The position numbers and the translations under genes are program-made. A DNA stretch of 64,000 nucleotides, from assembly GCF_017565305.1 (NCBI RefSeq), contig NZ_JAGEKP010000007.1, forward strand, positions 62,001 through 126,000, written 5' to 3'. The stretch comes from Leifsonia sp. TF02-11 (lineage in GTDB: Bacteria > Actinomycetota > Actinomycetes > Actinomycetales > Microbacteriaceae). The notes beneath the pieces were generated by a model. That model saw nothing but the letters and a program-made list of their open reading frames with translations. It ran no database searches and was not told the origin of the DNA. Shown here one piece after another: positions 49,477 to 57,278 of the stretch. Position 1 is the first letter of the stretch. Each line of letters opens with the position of its first letter.

Positions 49477-50570
49477 GCGCGCGGACCGTCGACGTCGCCG
49501 TGGTCGGCGCCGGAGCCATGGGAGCGGCCACCGCCTGGCACCTCGCGCGGGCAGGTCGCGAGGTCGCGGTGTTCGAACAATTCGAGGCCGGCCATGTTCG
49601 CGGCGCATCGCACGGGGCCTCGCGCAACTTCAACGTCGCGTACACCGAGCCCGAGTATCTCGCCTGGCTCCGCGACGCACGGACGCTGTGGCGCGAGCTG
49701 GAGGCAGAGTCGGATACCGCGCTCCTGGAGACGACCGGTATCGTCACGCACGGGCGCGGGCGGGATCTCGCCGCCGCGGGCGCCGTCATCTCGGAGGGCG
49801 GTTTCGAGGCGGAACTGCTCGACGCCTCCTCCGCCGAGGCACGGTGGCCGGGCTTCCGTTTCGATGGACCGGTGCTGCACAACCCCGGTGCAGGCCGCCT
49901 GGATGCCGACGCCTCGGTCAGAGCGTTCCTGAGCGGAGCCGTGGCATCCGGCGCCGATGTCGCGTGGCGTGCGGCGGTCGCCGATGTCGAGGTCCACGGT
50001 GACGACGACGTTCGCTTCACGGTGACGGATGCGGACGGGCGCCATCGGGTTCACGCGCGACGACTCGTGTGCACGGCGGGCGCATGGACCGCGAAGACGC
50101 TCGCCGGAGTGAAGGGCGTGACCCTCCCCGCGTTGCGGGTGACGCAGGAACAGCCGGCGCACTTCCGGCCCCTCGATCCGTCGGCCTCCTGGCCCGGGTT
50201 CAACCACCAGCCCGCCGCCGACGATCCCCGGACGGCGTGGTTCGCCGCCCCGGTGTACGGCATGCTGACGCCGGGGGAGGGGGTCAAGGCTGGCTGGCAC
50301 GCCGCCGGACCCGAAATCGATCCCGACCGCCGCAGCTACGTTCCCGACCCTGCGCTGACCGCTGCGCTCGTCCGGTACGCGCGGGAGTGGCTCCCCGGGG
50401 TGGATGCCTCGACGTTCAACGAGATCACCTGCACCTACACGTCGACCGTCGACGCCCGCTTCGTGCTCGAGCGTACGGGGCCCGTGGTCGTGGGCGCCGG
50501 TTTCTCGGGACACGGCTTCAAGTTCACGCCCGTCATCGGGCGGATTCTCGCTGCACTCGCCCGGAATTGA
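49473..50570 (+). CDS. solA: FAD-dependent monomeric sarcosine/N-methyltryptophan oxidase-type enzyme
   Basis: A 365-aa flavoprotein of the MSOX/MTOX (DadA-superfamily) type. VAVVGAGAMGAATAWHLARAG forms the FAD-binding Rossmann fold. ITCTYTSTVDARFVLE near residue 317 contains the Cys that covalently holds FAD in monomeric sarcosine oxidase, and VVVGAGFSGHGFKFTPVIGR completes the FAD site. It oxidatively demethylates N-methyl amino acids, releasing formaldehyde and H2O2. The ATG at 49473 overlaps the stop of a short upstream ORF. The gene ends just before the convergent MerR gene. The substrate specificity within the family is unknown. Confidence 0.85.
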   Translation: MSARTVDVAVVGAGAMGAATAWHLARAGREVAVFEQFEAGHVRGASHGASRNFNVAYTEPEYLAWLRDARTLWRELEAESDTALLETTGIVTHGRGRDLAAAGAVISEGGFEAELLDASSAEARWPGFRFDGPVLHNPGAGRLDADASVRAFLSGAVASGADVAWRAAVADVEVHGDDDVRFTVTDADGRHRVHARRLVCTAGAWTAKTLAGVKGVTLPALRVTQEQPAHFRPLDPSASWPGFNHQPAADDPRTAWFAAPVYGMLTPGEGVKAGWHAAGPEIDPDRRSYVPDPALTAALVRYAREWLPGVDASTFNEITCTYTSTVDARFVLERTGPVVVGAGFSGHGFKFTPVIGRILAALARN

Positions 50571-50606
50571 AGGGACGGGCGAAGTCCCCGCCACGTGCGC
50601 GAATTG

Positions 50607-50954
50607 TCAGCGCGTCGCCAGGACGGCGCGCACCGCATCCCTGCTCCGGGAGAGGCAGGCGATCTTGTCCTCGATCGCCGCGAGTTCGTCGCTGAGGATC
50701 CCGACGAACTCGCGGTCGCAGTCCGCCGTCCACCGGCCTGTTCCGTCCTCAGTGGACAGGACGAGCTCGACCAGTCGGGTTGTCAGCCCCGACCGGATGA
50801 GGCTGCCGATCGTCTTCGCGCGCTCGACGGACTCGTCCGTGTAGGTGCGATAGCCGTTGGACTCCCGCTCCGGTCGCAGCAGGCCTTGCGCTTCGTAGTA
50901 CCGCAGCATCCGCGTGGAAACGCCGGTGCGACGTGAGAGCTCGCCGATCTTCAC
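50607..50954 (-). CDS. MerR-family transcriptional regulator
   Basis: A 115-aa regulator, short for the family but with a complete N-terminal DNA-binding domain: MKIGELSRRTGVSTRMLRYYE, then QGLLRPERESNGYRTYTDE, the diagnostic winged-helix pattern with RYYE and GYR. A dimerisation helix follows (residues about 75-112). There is a single Cys in WTADCDRE and no metal-binding Cys cluster, so it probably senses an organic ligand. The GTG at 50954 follows GGAGG. It is divergent from the MFS gene with a palindrome between them. Confidence 0.85.
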   Translation of the reverse strand: MKIGELSRRTGVSTRMLRYYEAQGLLRPERESNGYRTYTDESVERAKTIGSLIRSGLTTRLVELVLSTEDGTGRWTADCDREFVGILSDELAAIEDKIACLSRSRDAVRAVLATR

Positions 50955-50973
50955 GGGGCCTCCACCATCCGAC

Positions 50974-51011
50974 TTGACCTTGACATTGATGTCAAGGTCT
51001 ACCGTCCGACT
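50974..51011 (+). promoter_or_regulatory. MerR-type promoter with perfect palindromic operator
   Basis: TTGACC (50974-50979) and TACCGT (51000-51005) are 20 bp apart, longer than the normal 17, as MerR-controlled promoters are. The spacer holds a perfect 22-bp palindrome: ACCTTGACAT (50977-50986), TG, then its reverse complement ATGTCAAGGT (50989-50998). The ATG at 51012 lies 6 nt after the -10, so the mRNA is likely leaderless. Confidence 0.7.
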
Positions 51012-52226
51012 ATGACACGATTCTGGCCACCCCTGCTAGCCCTGAGCGCGGCGACGTTCGCCACCGTCACCGCGGAGATGCTGCCCGCGGGGGTCATCCG
51101 TCAGCTCGGCTCCGGACTGGCGGTCGGCGACAGCGCGGCCGGCCTGCTGGTCACCGCCTGGGCTTTGACGATCGCCGTCACCAGCATCCCGTTGGTCCGG
51201 GCGACGTTGCGATGGCGTCGGAAACGACTCGTGCTTGCGTGCCTCGCCGTCGTGTCCCTTGCGAACCTCGCCACCGGGCTCGCGCCCGTGTATGCGGCTG
51301 CGCTCGTCACCCGGATCGTCGCAGCGGCGGCGCATGGCGTGTTCTGGGCGGTGGTCGTCGCTTACGCTGCCGCGCTGGTGGATCCGGAGCGGGTCGGCCG
51401 TGCCGTTTCCGTCGTCCTCGCGGGGCCGGCCCTTGCCGGGCTGGTCGGCCTTCCGGCAGGCAGTGCCGTGGCGAACGTGCTCGGCTGGCGCGTGGCCTTC
51501 GTCGTGACCGCGGCGGTGTGCGTCGCGTCCGCGGCGCTGATCGCCGTCGTCCTGCCGGACGTGACCACGGGCACCGACACGGGCGCGGGCGCAGGCGCAG
51601 GCGCGCGACGTGGCGGCTGGGATCGGACCGCTCGGCCTGTCCTCGTGACGGCGATCGGCGGGGCGCTCGCCCTGGTGGGCTACTACGCGACGTTCACCTT
51701 CATCGTCCCGCTCAGCATGCTGGCCGGCTTCTCGTCGGGGAGTGTTCCGGGACTCCTGGCTGCGGCGGGTGCCGGAGGGCTCGTGGGGGTGGTCGTCGCC
51801 GGCCGCGCTGCGGACCGTTGGCCCGGGGGAGCTTTGATCGTCACGACGGCGGCGCTCGCCGCCGCGATCGCCGGGCTCGCGATCCACGACGAGCCGGCGC
51901 TGTTCGTGGTCGATGCGGTGCTCTGGGGCGCTCTCATCGGCGTGCTTCCGGTGGTTCTCCAGGCTCGCGTACTGCGGTTGTCGTCCGACGCATTCCGGCC
52001 GATCGCGGGGAGCGTGCTGGTCACGGCGCTCAATCTCGGCATCGGACTCGGTGCGGCCCTGGGGAGTCTGACCACGCGGCTCGGGCTGTCGACGTGGCTT
52101 CCGTCGATCGCCGGGTCGGTGACCATCGCCGCCCTGGTTCCGCTGGTGATCGCGTCCGGCCTGGCGCGGCGCGTCGGCGTCCGGCCGCCGCATTCCGCGG
52201 AGGCGGTCTGCGCGAGCGAGCCCTGA
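51012..52226 (+). CDS. MFS transporter, drug-efflux type, MerR-controlled
   Basis: A 404-aa MFS permease of the DHA1 type with about 12 helices. MLPAGVIRQLGSGLAVGDS, then AGLLVTAWALTIAVTSIPLV and RWRRKRLVLACLAVVSLANLA with the basic loop of motif A, and AAHGVFWAVVVAYAAALVDP (motif C-like Gly/Pro) in helix 5. It would export a small toxic compound that the divergent MerR protein senses, with induction through the palindrome. The ATG at 51012 is likely leaderless. Confidence 0.85.
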   Translation: MTRFWPPLLALSAATFATVTAEMLPAGVIRQLGSGLAVGDSAAGLLVTAWALTIAVTSIPLVRATLRWRRKRLVLACLAVVSLANLATGLAPVYAAALVTRIVAAAAHGVFWAVVVAYAAALVDPERVGRAVSVVLAGPALAGLVGLPAGSAVANVLGWRVAFVVTAAVCVASAALIAVVLPDVTTGTDTGAGAGAGARRGGWDRTARPVLVTAIGGALALVGYYATFTFIVPLSMLAGFSSGSVPGLLAAAGAGGLVGVVVAGRAADRWPGGALIVTTAALAAAIAGLAIHDEPALFVVDAVLWGALIGVLPVVLQARVLRLSSDAFRPIAGSVLVTALNLGIGLGAALGSLTTRLGLSTWLPSIAGSVTIAALVPLVIASGLARRVGVRPPHSAEAVCASEP

Positions 52227-52264
52227 GGCTCGTCGGGCGCGGTTTCACTGGGCACTTGCGCAAT

Positions 52265-52306
52265 TAGACAGACCAGTCTAAAGTTGCCTTTAGACAGATC
52301 GGTACA
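52265..52306 (+). promoter_or_regulatory. two tandem TetR-type operators upstream of the SDR gene
   Basis: TAGACAGACCAGTCTA (52265-52280) and TAGACAGATCGGTACA (52291-52306) are 16-bp sites that match at 12 of 16 positions, 26 bp apart. The first is a TAGAC...GTCTA inverted repeat of the NemR/AcuR type bound by TetR regulators. The SDR ATG at 52325 follows AAAAGGA. Confidence 0.65.
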
Positions 52307-52324
52307 AACGAAAAGGACGATCTC

Positions 52325-53062
52325 ATGGAAACCCAGAACTCATGGTCGCTCGCAGGAAAGACGGCACTCGTCACCGGAGCGACCTCCGGCCTCGGGCGGG
52401 CCGCTGCCTTCCAGCTCGCCGCTCAGGGCGCGAGCGTCGTCGTGCACGGCCGCAATGTCGACCGCGGCGTGCAGGTCGTGGAAGAGATCGAGCTGGCCGG
52501 AGGTCGAGCGCGATTCGTGGCGGCCGACCTCTCCGACACCGGCCAGGCTCTGCAGCTGGCGGAGGACGCGGGTGCGGTCGACATCCTGGTCAACAACGCC
52601 GGGCTCGCGTGGTTCGGGCCGAGCGACCAGCTCTCGGCCCAGACGCTGGGCGACCTGTTCACCGGGAACGTGGAGTCGGCCTACCTGCTGACCTCCCGGT
52701 TGGCCGCTGCCATGGCCGATCGCGGCGACGGGGCGATCGTGAGCGTCTCCAGCATGGCCGCCAACGTGGGCCTCGCCGGCGGCGCGGCCTACAGCGCGAC
52801 CAAGGCCGCGCTGTCCGCACTCACACGTGCCTGGGCCGCTGAGTTCAGCCCGCGCGGAGTGCGGGTCAACGCGGTCGCTCCCGGCCCTGTGGCGACCCCT
52901 GGCGCGAAGGGGGACACCGTGGCGCTCGGCGAGACGACCATCATGGGGCGCCCGGGAACCGACCAGGAGATCGCCGACGCCATCGGGTTCCTCGCCTCCC
53001 CGGCGGCGAGCTACATCACCGGCGTCACCCTGGCGGTCGACGGCGGTCGCGCGGCCATCTGA
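52325..53062 (+). CDS. short-chain dehydrogenase/reductase (SDR)
   Basis: A 245-aa classical SDR. The NAD(P)-binding motif is VTGATSGLGRAAAFQLAAQG; NNAGLAWFG is the structural motif; Ser near residue 139 (SVSSMAANVG), Tyr and Lys in YSATKAAL form the catalytic triad. The C-terminal VTLAVDGGRAAI end is typical of fabG-like enzymes. Two TetR-type operators lie upstream, and the downstream TetR gene probably represses it, so it is likely induced by a reactive electrophile or aldehyde. Confidence 0.9.
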   Translation: METQNSWSLAGKTALVTGATSGLGRAAAFQLAAQGASVVVHGRNVDRGVQVVEEIELAGGRARFVAADLSDTGQALQLAEDAGAVDILVNNAGLAWFGPSDQLSAQTLGDLFTGNVESAYLLTSRLAAAMADRGDGAIVSVSSMAANVGLAGGAAYSATKAALSALTRAWAAEFSPRGVRVNAVAPGPVATPGAKGDTVALGETTIMGRPGTDQEIADAIGFLASPAASYITGVTLAVDGGRAAI

Positions 53063-53084
53063 CCGAGCGTCGTGCGCCGAAAGG

Positions 53085-53097
53085 TACAGTGATCAGG
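53085..53097 (+). promoter_or_regulatory. -10 box of a leaderless promoter for the TetR gene
   Basis: TACAGT (53085-53090) lies 7 nt upstream of the ATG at 53098, with no Shine-Dalgarno between. This decides the start over the GTG at 53089. Confidence 0.4.
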
Positions 53098-53676
53098 ATG
53101 ACCGATTCCCCTTCCAAGAAGCAGTCGGCGCGTGAACGGCTGCTGCGGGCGAGCGACGAGCTCTTCTACAACGAGGGCATCCACACCGTGGGGATCGACC
53201 GGGTGCTCGAGAAGGCGCAGGTCGCCAAGGGATCGCTCTACTACAACTTCGAGGGTGGGAAGGACGAGCTCGTCTCCGCCTATCTCGCCGGTCGCCACGC
53301 CGCCTGGGAGAAGACGATCGACGACGGTATCGAGGCGGCCGGGCCGGACCCCCGCGATCGGCTGCTCTCGATCTTCGATTCCCTCGGAACCCTCGTCGCC
53401 AAGCCCGACTACCGCGGATGCGCGTTCGTGAACGCGGTGGCCGAAGCCGAGCCGGGCGGCGTAGAAGAGGCGGCGAGTGAGAAGTTCCGCGAGTGGCTCC
53501 ACGGACTCATCGGCGGACTCGTCGCCGAGATCGGCGTCGGCGATCCGACCTGGACGACCCAGCAACTGGTGATCCTCTACGACGGTGCGACCACGACCGC
53601 TCAGATGGACAGACAGGCCTCGGCCGCCTCGGCCGCACGACGCATGGCGGAACTGGTCATCGACTCGTCACGGTGA
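53098..53676 (+). CDS. TetR-family transcriptional regulator
   Basis: A 192-aa regulator with an N-terminal HTH (residues about 10-55: SARERLLRASDELFYNEGI, then GIDRVLEKAQVAKGSLYYNF, the TetR signature) and a helical ligand domain with an RGCAFVNAVAEAEP segment containing a Cys near residue 109 that could sense electrophiles, as in NemR-like proteins. It follows the SDR gene by 35 bp and probably represses it through the two tandem operators. The ATG at 53098 is preferred over the GTG at 53089. Confidence 0.88.
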   Translation: MTDSPSKKQSARERLLRASDELFYNEGIHTVGIDRVLEKAQVAKGSLYYNFEGGKDELVSAYLAGRHAAWEKTIDDGIEAAGPDPRDRLLSIFDSLGTLVAKPDYRGCAFVNAVAEAEPGGVEEAASEKFREWLHGLIGGLVAEIGVGDPTWTTQQLVILYDGATTTAQMDRQASAASAARRMAELVIDSSR

Positions 53677-53738
53677 CGCGTCGCAGGGGACCCTTCACTT
53701 TTCGCAACATCCCGTCGTCCGGCCCGCCCCTGCCGCCG

Positions 53739-55265
53739 TCAGTGCAGCGCGGCCCGCAGCGCCGTCGCAGCGCCGACCAGCTCCCTGGTGTACTCCTCGC
53801 GCGGGGAGGTGAAGAGCTCGTCGGGCCGCCCCTCCTCCACGATGCGCCCGTGCTTGAGCACGATGATCCGGTCCGCGAGTGAGCGGACGACCGCGAGGTC
53901 GTGGCTGATGAAGAGGTACGCCACACCGGTTCGATCCCGGAGGTCGGCCAGCAGATCGAGGATCTGCGCCTGGACCGAGACATCCAATGCCGACGTGACT
54001 TCGTCGCACACCACGAGCGGCACGGGTCCTGCGAATGCCCGCGCGATGGCCACGCGCTGCTTCTGGCCGCCCGACAGCTCTCTGGGGAGCTTGTCGAGTA
54101 CGTCGCCGGTCAGGCCGACCGCGTCGGCGAGCGTCCCGGGCGCCCAGTCGCCGCCGAGCAGGCGGATGGACCGGGTCAGGACCTGGCGGACCGTGCGGCG
54201 GGGATTGAGCGAGGCGTCCGGGTTCTGGAACACGACCTGTACCGGGATGCGTCCCGCCGGACCGTTCAGTTCGCGGGTGCCGCCGTGCGAGGTGAGTCCG
54301 GCGGCGATGCGGCCGAGCGTCGACTTCCCGCTTCCCGACTCGCCGACGACGCCGACCGTCTCGCCCGCGGCGACAGTCAGGGAGACTCCGTCGAGCGCGC
54401 GCTTGCGGCCGAAGTCCTTCGTGACCGACCGGAGGTCCAGCAGCGTCGTCGACTCCGCCCGTTCCCGTCCCGGCCGGCCGTCGAGGGAGGGGAGCGCCGC
54501 CACGAGCTCACGGGAGTACGGGTGGGTCGGCCGCGTCAGCAGCCGGCGCGCCTCGGCGCGCTCCACCACTGTCCCCTGACGCAGCACGGCCACGCGATCG
54601 CAGTGCGTCGCCACCAGCGGCAGGTTGTGGCTGATGAGCAGCGTCGCGAACCTGCGCTCCCTCCTGAGCCGTTCGATGAGGTCGAGGATGCCGGCCTCCA
54701 CCTTGCTGTCGAGGCCGGTGGTCGGCTCGTCGAGGATCAGCAGTCGCGGATCGGTGGCGAGTGCCATGGCGATGACCGCGCGCTGCTGCTGGCCCCCGGA
54801 CAGCTCGTGCGGATAGCGGCGCAGGATGGCGTCCGGTTCGGGGAGGTCGACGCTCGCCGCCGCGGCGACGGCGGCAGCCCAGGCGTCCGAGCGGGATGCG
54901 CCCGCGATGCGGTACACCTCGGCGAGCTGGGCTCCGATGCTGGAGGTGGGGTTCAGCGCGAGCCCCGGCTCCTGGTAGACGACCCCGACGGATCCGGCGC
55001 GGTAGCGGCGAAGGCCGGTGGAGTCGAGTGACGGCACGTCGTGGCCGTCGACGATGAGCCGGTCGGCTGAGATGCGGGCATTGGCGGGCAGGTACCGGGT
55101 GAGGGCCAGCGCGATGGTGCTCTTCCCCGAGCCCGATTCGCCGACGAGCCCGTACGACTCGCCCGCGTGGATCGTCAGGTCGACGTCGGAGACCACCCGC
55201 CGTCGCGCGCCGCCGATCCGGTAGTCGACGGCCAGGGTCTTCACGTCGACGATGGGGTCGCTCAT
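53739..55265 (-). CDS. peptide/oligopeptide ABC transporter, fused double ATP-binding protein
   Basis: A 508-aa protein with two complete ABC ATPase domains of the DppD/DppF type in one chain. Domain 1 has Walker A GESGSGKSTIALAL near residue 39, signature LSGGQQQR; domain 2 has GESGSGKSTLGRIA near residue 310 and LSGGQKQR. Both have LLIL/VCDE Walker B and the H-loop SHNLPL/SHDLAV. It powers import by the two permeases and SBP encoded upstream on the same strand. The ATG overlaps the permease stop by 4 bp. Confidence 0.92.
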   Translation of the reverse strand: MSDPIVDVKTLAVDYRIGGARRRVVSDVDLTIHAGESYGLVGESGSGKSTIALALTRYLPANARISADRLIVDGHDVPSLDSTGLRRYRAGSVGVVYQEPGLALNPTSSIGAQLAEVYRIAGASRSDAWAAAVAAAASVDLPEPDAILRRYPHELSGGQQQRAVIAMALATDPRLLILDEPTTGLDSKVEAGILDLIERLRRERRFATLLISHNLPLVATHCDRVAVLRQGTVVERAEARRLLTRPTHPYSRELVAALPSLDGRPGRERAESTTLLDLRSVTKDFGRKRALDGVSLTVAAGETVGVVGESGSGKSTLGRIAAGLTSHGGTRELNGPAGRIPVQVVFQNPDASLNPRRTVRQVLTRSIRLLGGDWAPGTLADAVGLTGDVLDKLPRELSGGQKQRVAIARAFAGPVPLVVCDEVTSALDVSVQAQILDLLADLRDRTGVAYLFISHDLAVVRSLADRIIVLKHGRIVEEGRPDELFTSPREEYTRELVGAATALRAALH

Positions 55266-56176
55266 CGGTCGAGCACCTCCTTGAGATTGTCGGCGATGAG
55301 GTGCACGGCCACCACCAGGGACGCGATCGCGGCGGCAGGGAACAGCACGGTCCAGCCTGCGCTCTGCAGATACGCGCGGTTGTCGCTGATCGCGAGACCC
55401 CAGTCCGGCGATGGCGGGGCTGACGCCAGGCCGAGGAACGACAGCGACGACGAGATGAAGATCGCCGCGGCGAGGCTGAGGGTGGCCTGGATGAGGATTG
55501 TCGGGAAGATGTTCGGCAGCAGCTCGCGGAACAGGATGCGCACCGTGGACTCCCGCTGCAGTTTCGCGGTCGTGACGTACTGCTTTCCCATCTCGGTCAG
55601 CACCGCGGCGCGGATGATCCGCGCGATGCCCGGAGCGAAGACGAGACCGACGGTGAGGATCAGCGTCGGCACGCTCGCGCCGAACGCTCCGACGATCACG
55701 AGGATGAAGATGAGTGTCGGCAGTGCCAGGAAGACGTCGAACACGCGCATGAGCGCCGTGTCGACCCAGCCGCGGTGGTAGCCGGCGATGAGTCCGAGGG
55801 TGCTTCCGAGCACGGTCGCCAGGATCGTCCCTGCCGGGCCGATCGCCAGAGCGGGCTCGGCTCCGGCGAGGACGCGAGCGAACACGTCGCGGCCGATGCC
55901 GTCCGTGCCGAACCAGTGTGCCGGCGACGGGGGTGCGAGGTGCTGCCCGGTGTCCGCGAACGGGTGCAGACCGAACCAGCGCCAGCCGACGGCGGCCACG
56001 ATCCAGAACAGCACGACGAGTGCGCTGAGCACGAAGGTCGGACGCCGCAGCAGTTCGAGGACGGCTCGGCGCCGCGGTGCGGACCGGGAACGCGCGGGTT
56101 CGGCCCGGGTGGGCTCGGCGAACGGGGGCCGCGGCTGTTCCTGCGTACCGGTCAGGCCGATGTCGTCGATCGCCAT
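55262..56176 (-). CDS. peptide ABC transporter permease (DppC type)
   Basis: A 304-aa permease with an N-terminal Pro/Arg-rich cytoplasmic extension, six helices, and the DppC pattern HWFGTDGIGRDVFARVLAGA near residue 93 and AISDNRAYLQSAGW near the C-terminus. The EAA-like segment is RESTVRILFRELLPNIFP. The ATG at 56176 follows AAGGA and starts directly after the upstream stop, so it is preferred over 56191. It pairs with DppB. Confidence 0.9.
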   Translation of the reverse strand: MAIDDIGLTGTQEQPRPPFAEPTRAEPARSRSAPRRRAVLELLRRPTFVLSALVVLFWIVAAVGWRWFGLHPFADTGQHLAPPSPAHWFGTDGIGRDVFARVLAGAEPALAIGPAGTILATVLGSTLGLIAGYHRGWVDTALMRVFDVFLALPTLIFILVIVGAFGASVPTLILTVGLVFAPGIARIIRAAVLTEMGKQYVTTAKLQRESTVRILFRELLPNIFPTILIQATLSLAAAIFISSSLSFLGLASAPPSPDWGLAISDNRAYLQSAGWTVLFPAAAIASLVVAVHLIADNLKEVLDR

Positions 56177-56177
56177 C

Positions 56178-57218
56178 TCAGTCCTTCGCATCGAAGCGGA
56201 TCCGCGGGTCGACGAGCGCGAAGACCACGTCCGTCAGCAGGAGTGCCAGCAGGGAGACGACTCCGGTGACCATCACTCCGGCCTCCAGCAGCACGATGTC
56301 CTTCTTCTGGGTCGCGGTGACGAGCAGTGCGCCGAGCCCCGGATAGCCGAACAGGGACTCGACGATGGCGCTGCCGCCGAGCAGGGTGCCCAGGTAGATG
56401 CCGAGGAGGGAGATCGTGGGGATCAGCGCGTTGCGGGCGACGTGCGATCGCACCACCTGCGACGGGGTGAGGCCTTTGAGCACCGCCGTACGGTGGTACT
56501 GCGACGTCAGCGTCTCGAGGGTTCCGGTACGGACCATCCGCACCAGAACAGCCAGATACCCGAGCGCCAGCGTGATCGCCGGCAGGGTCATGGCCCTCAG
56601 ATGAAGCAGCGGGTCCGCGGAGGTCGCGTCCGCGGCCGAGCTGACCGGCACCCAGCCGAGCCCCACCGCGAAGACGATCAGGAAGACGATGCCGATCACG
56701 AACTCGGGCACGGCGGACAGCGACATCAGCACCACGGTGATGAACCGATCGGTGCGTCTGCCCTCCCGGTACGCCTGCACCGCACCGAGGGCGATCGCCA
56801 CCGGCACGACGATCACGAACGCGTACAGGCCGAGCAGCAGCGAGTTGCCGAGGCGGCCGAGGATGAGCTCGGAGGCGGGCTGGGCGTAGATGAGGCTGAC
56901 GCCCCAGTCGCCCGTGACGAATCCGCCGAGCCAGTGCAGGTATCGTTCGACGATGCTGCCGTCGAGACCGTGCTCGGCGTTCCACGCGGCGACCTGCGTC
57001 GCCGTGGCGTACGGGCCGAGGGCATTCCTCCCCGGGTCGCCGGGAACGACCTGGACGAGCCAGAACACCAGCATAGAGACCACGAGCAGCACCAGCGGGA
57101 TCTGCACGAGCCGCCTGCCCGCGAGGCGGGTGAGCGCGAGGTGGCGCGGCGCGAGGGCACGCAGCCCCCGCCTGCGCGACGGATCGGCATCGCGCAGGCG
57201 GGGGCTGGTGGTCGTCAC
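56178..57218 (-). CDS. peptide ABC transporter permease (DppB type)
   Basis: A 346-aa permease with a basic N-terminus (RDADPSRRRGLRALAPRHLA), helix 1 (LVQIPLVLLVVSMLVFWLVQ), the VPGDPGRNALGPYAT periplasmic loop found in DppB/OppB proteins, and the EAA-like loop YHRTAVLKGLTPSQVVRSHV. The GTG at 57218 follows AGGAGA. Its gene follows the SBP gene at a 60-bp gap that contains short direct repeats. Confidence 0.9.
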   Translation of the reverse strand: MTTTSPRLRDADPSRRRGLRALAPRHLALTRLAGRRLVQIPLVLLVVSMLVFWLVQVVPGDPGRNALGPYATATQVAAWNAEHGLDGSIVERYLHWLGGFVTGDWGVSLIYAQPASELILGRLGNSLLLGLYAFVIVVPVAIALGAVQAYREGRRTDRFITVVLMSLSAVPEFVIGIVFLIVFAVGLGWVPVSSAADATSADPLLHLRAMTLPAITLALGYLAVLVRMVRTGTLETLTSQYHRTAVLKGLTPSQVVRSHVARNALIPTISLLGIYLGTLLGGSAIVESLFGYPGLGALLVTATQKKDIVLLEAGVMVTGVVSLLALLLTDVVFALVDPRIRFDAKD

Positions 57219-57228
57219 GAGTCGTCTC

Positions 57229-57270
57229 CTGGTGGGATTCGTGCTGGTGGGATTCGGTGCGGGTGGGATC
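57229..57270 (-). repeat. about 15-bp tandem repeat, three copies, between the SBP and DppB genes
   Basis: CTGGTGGGATTC occurs at 57229-57240 and 57244-57255, followed by the variant CGGGTGGGATC (57260-57270). The repeat fills much of the short gap before the DppB gene and contributes its ribosome-binding region. It might tune expression by slippage; it is not coding. Confidence 0.55.
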
Positions 57271-57278
57271 GCGGCGGG

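Noticed and set aside
50574-50592. A terminator between the oxidase and MerR genes
   Set aside because: GGGAC and GTCCC can pair over five bases only, with no flanking run; too weak to annotate.
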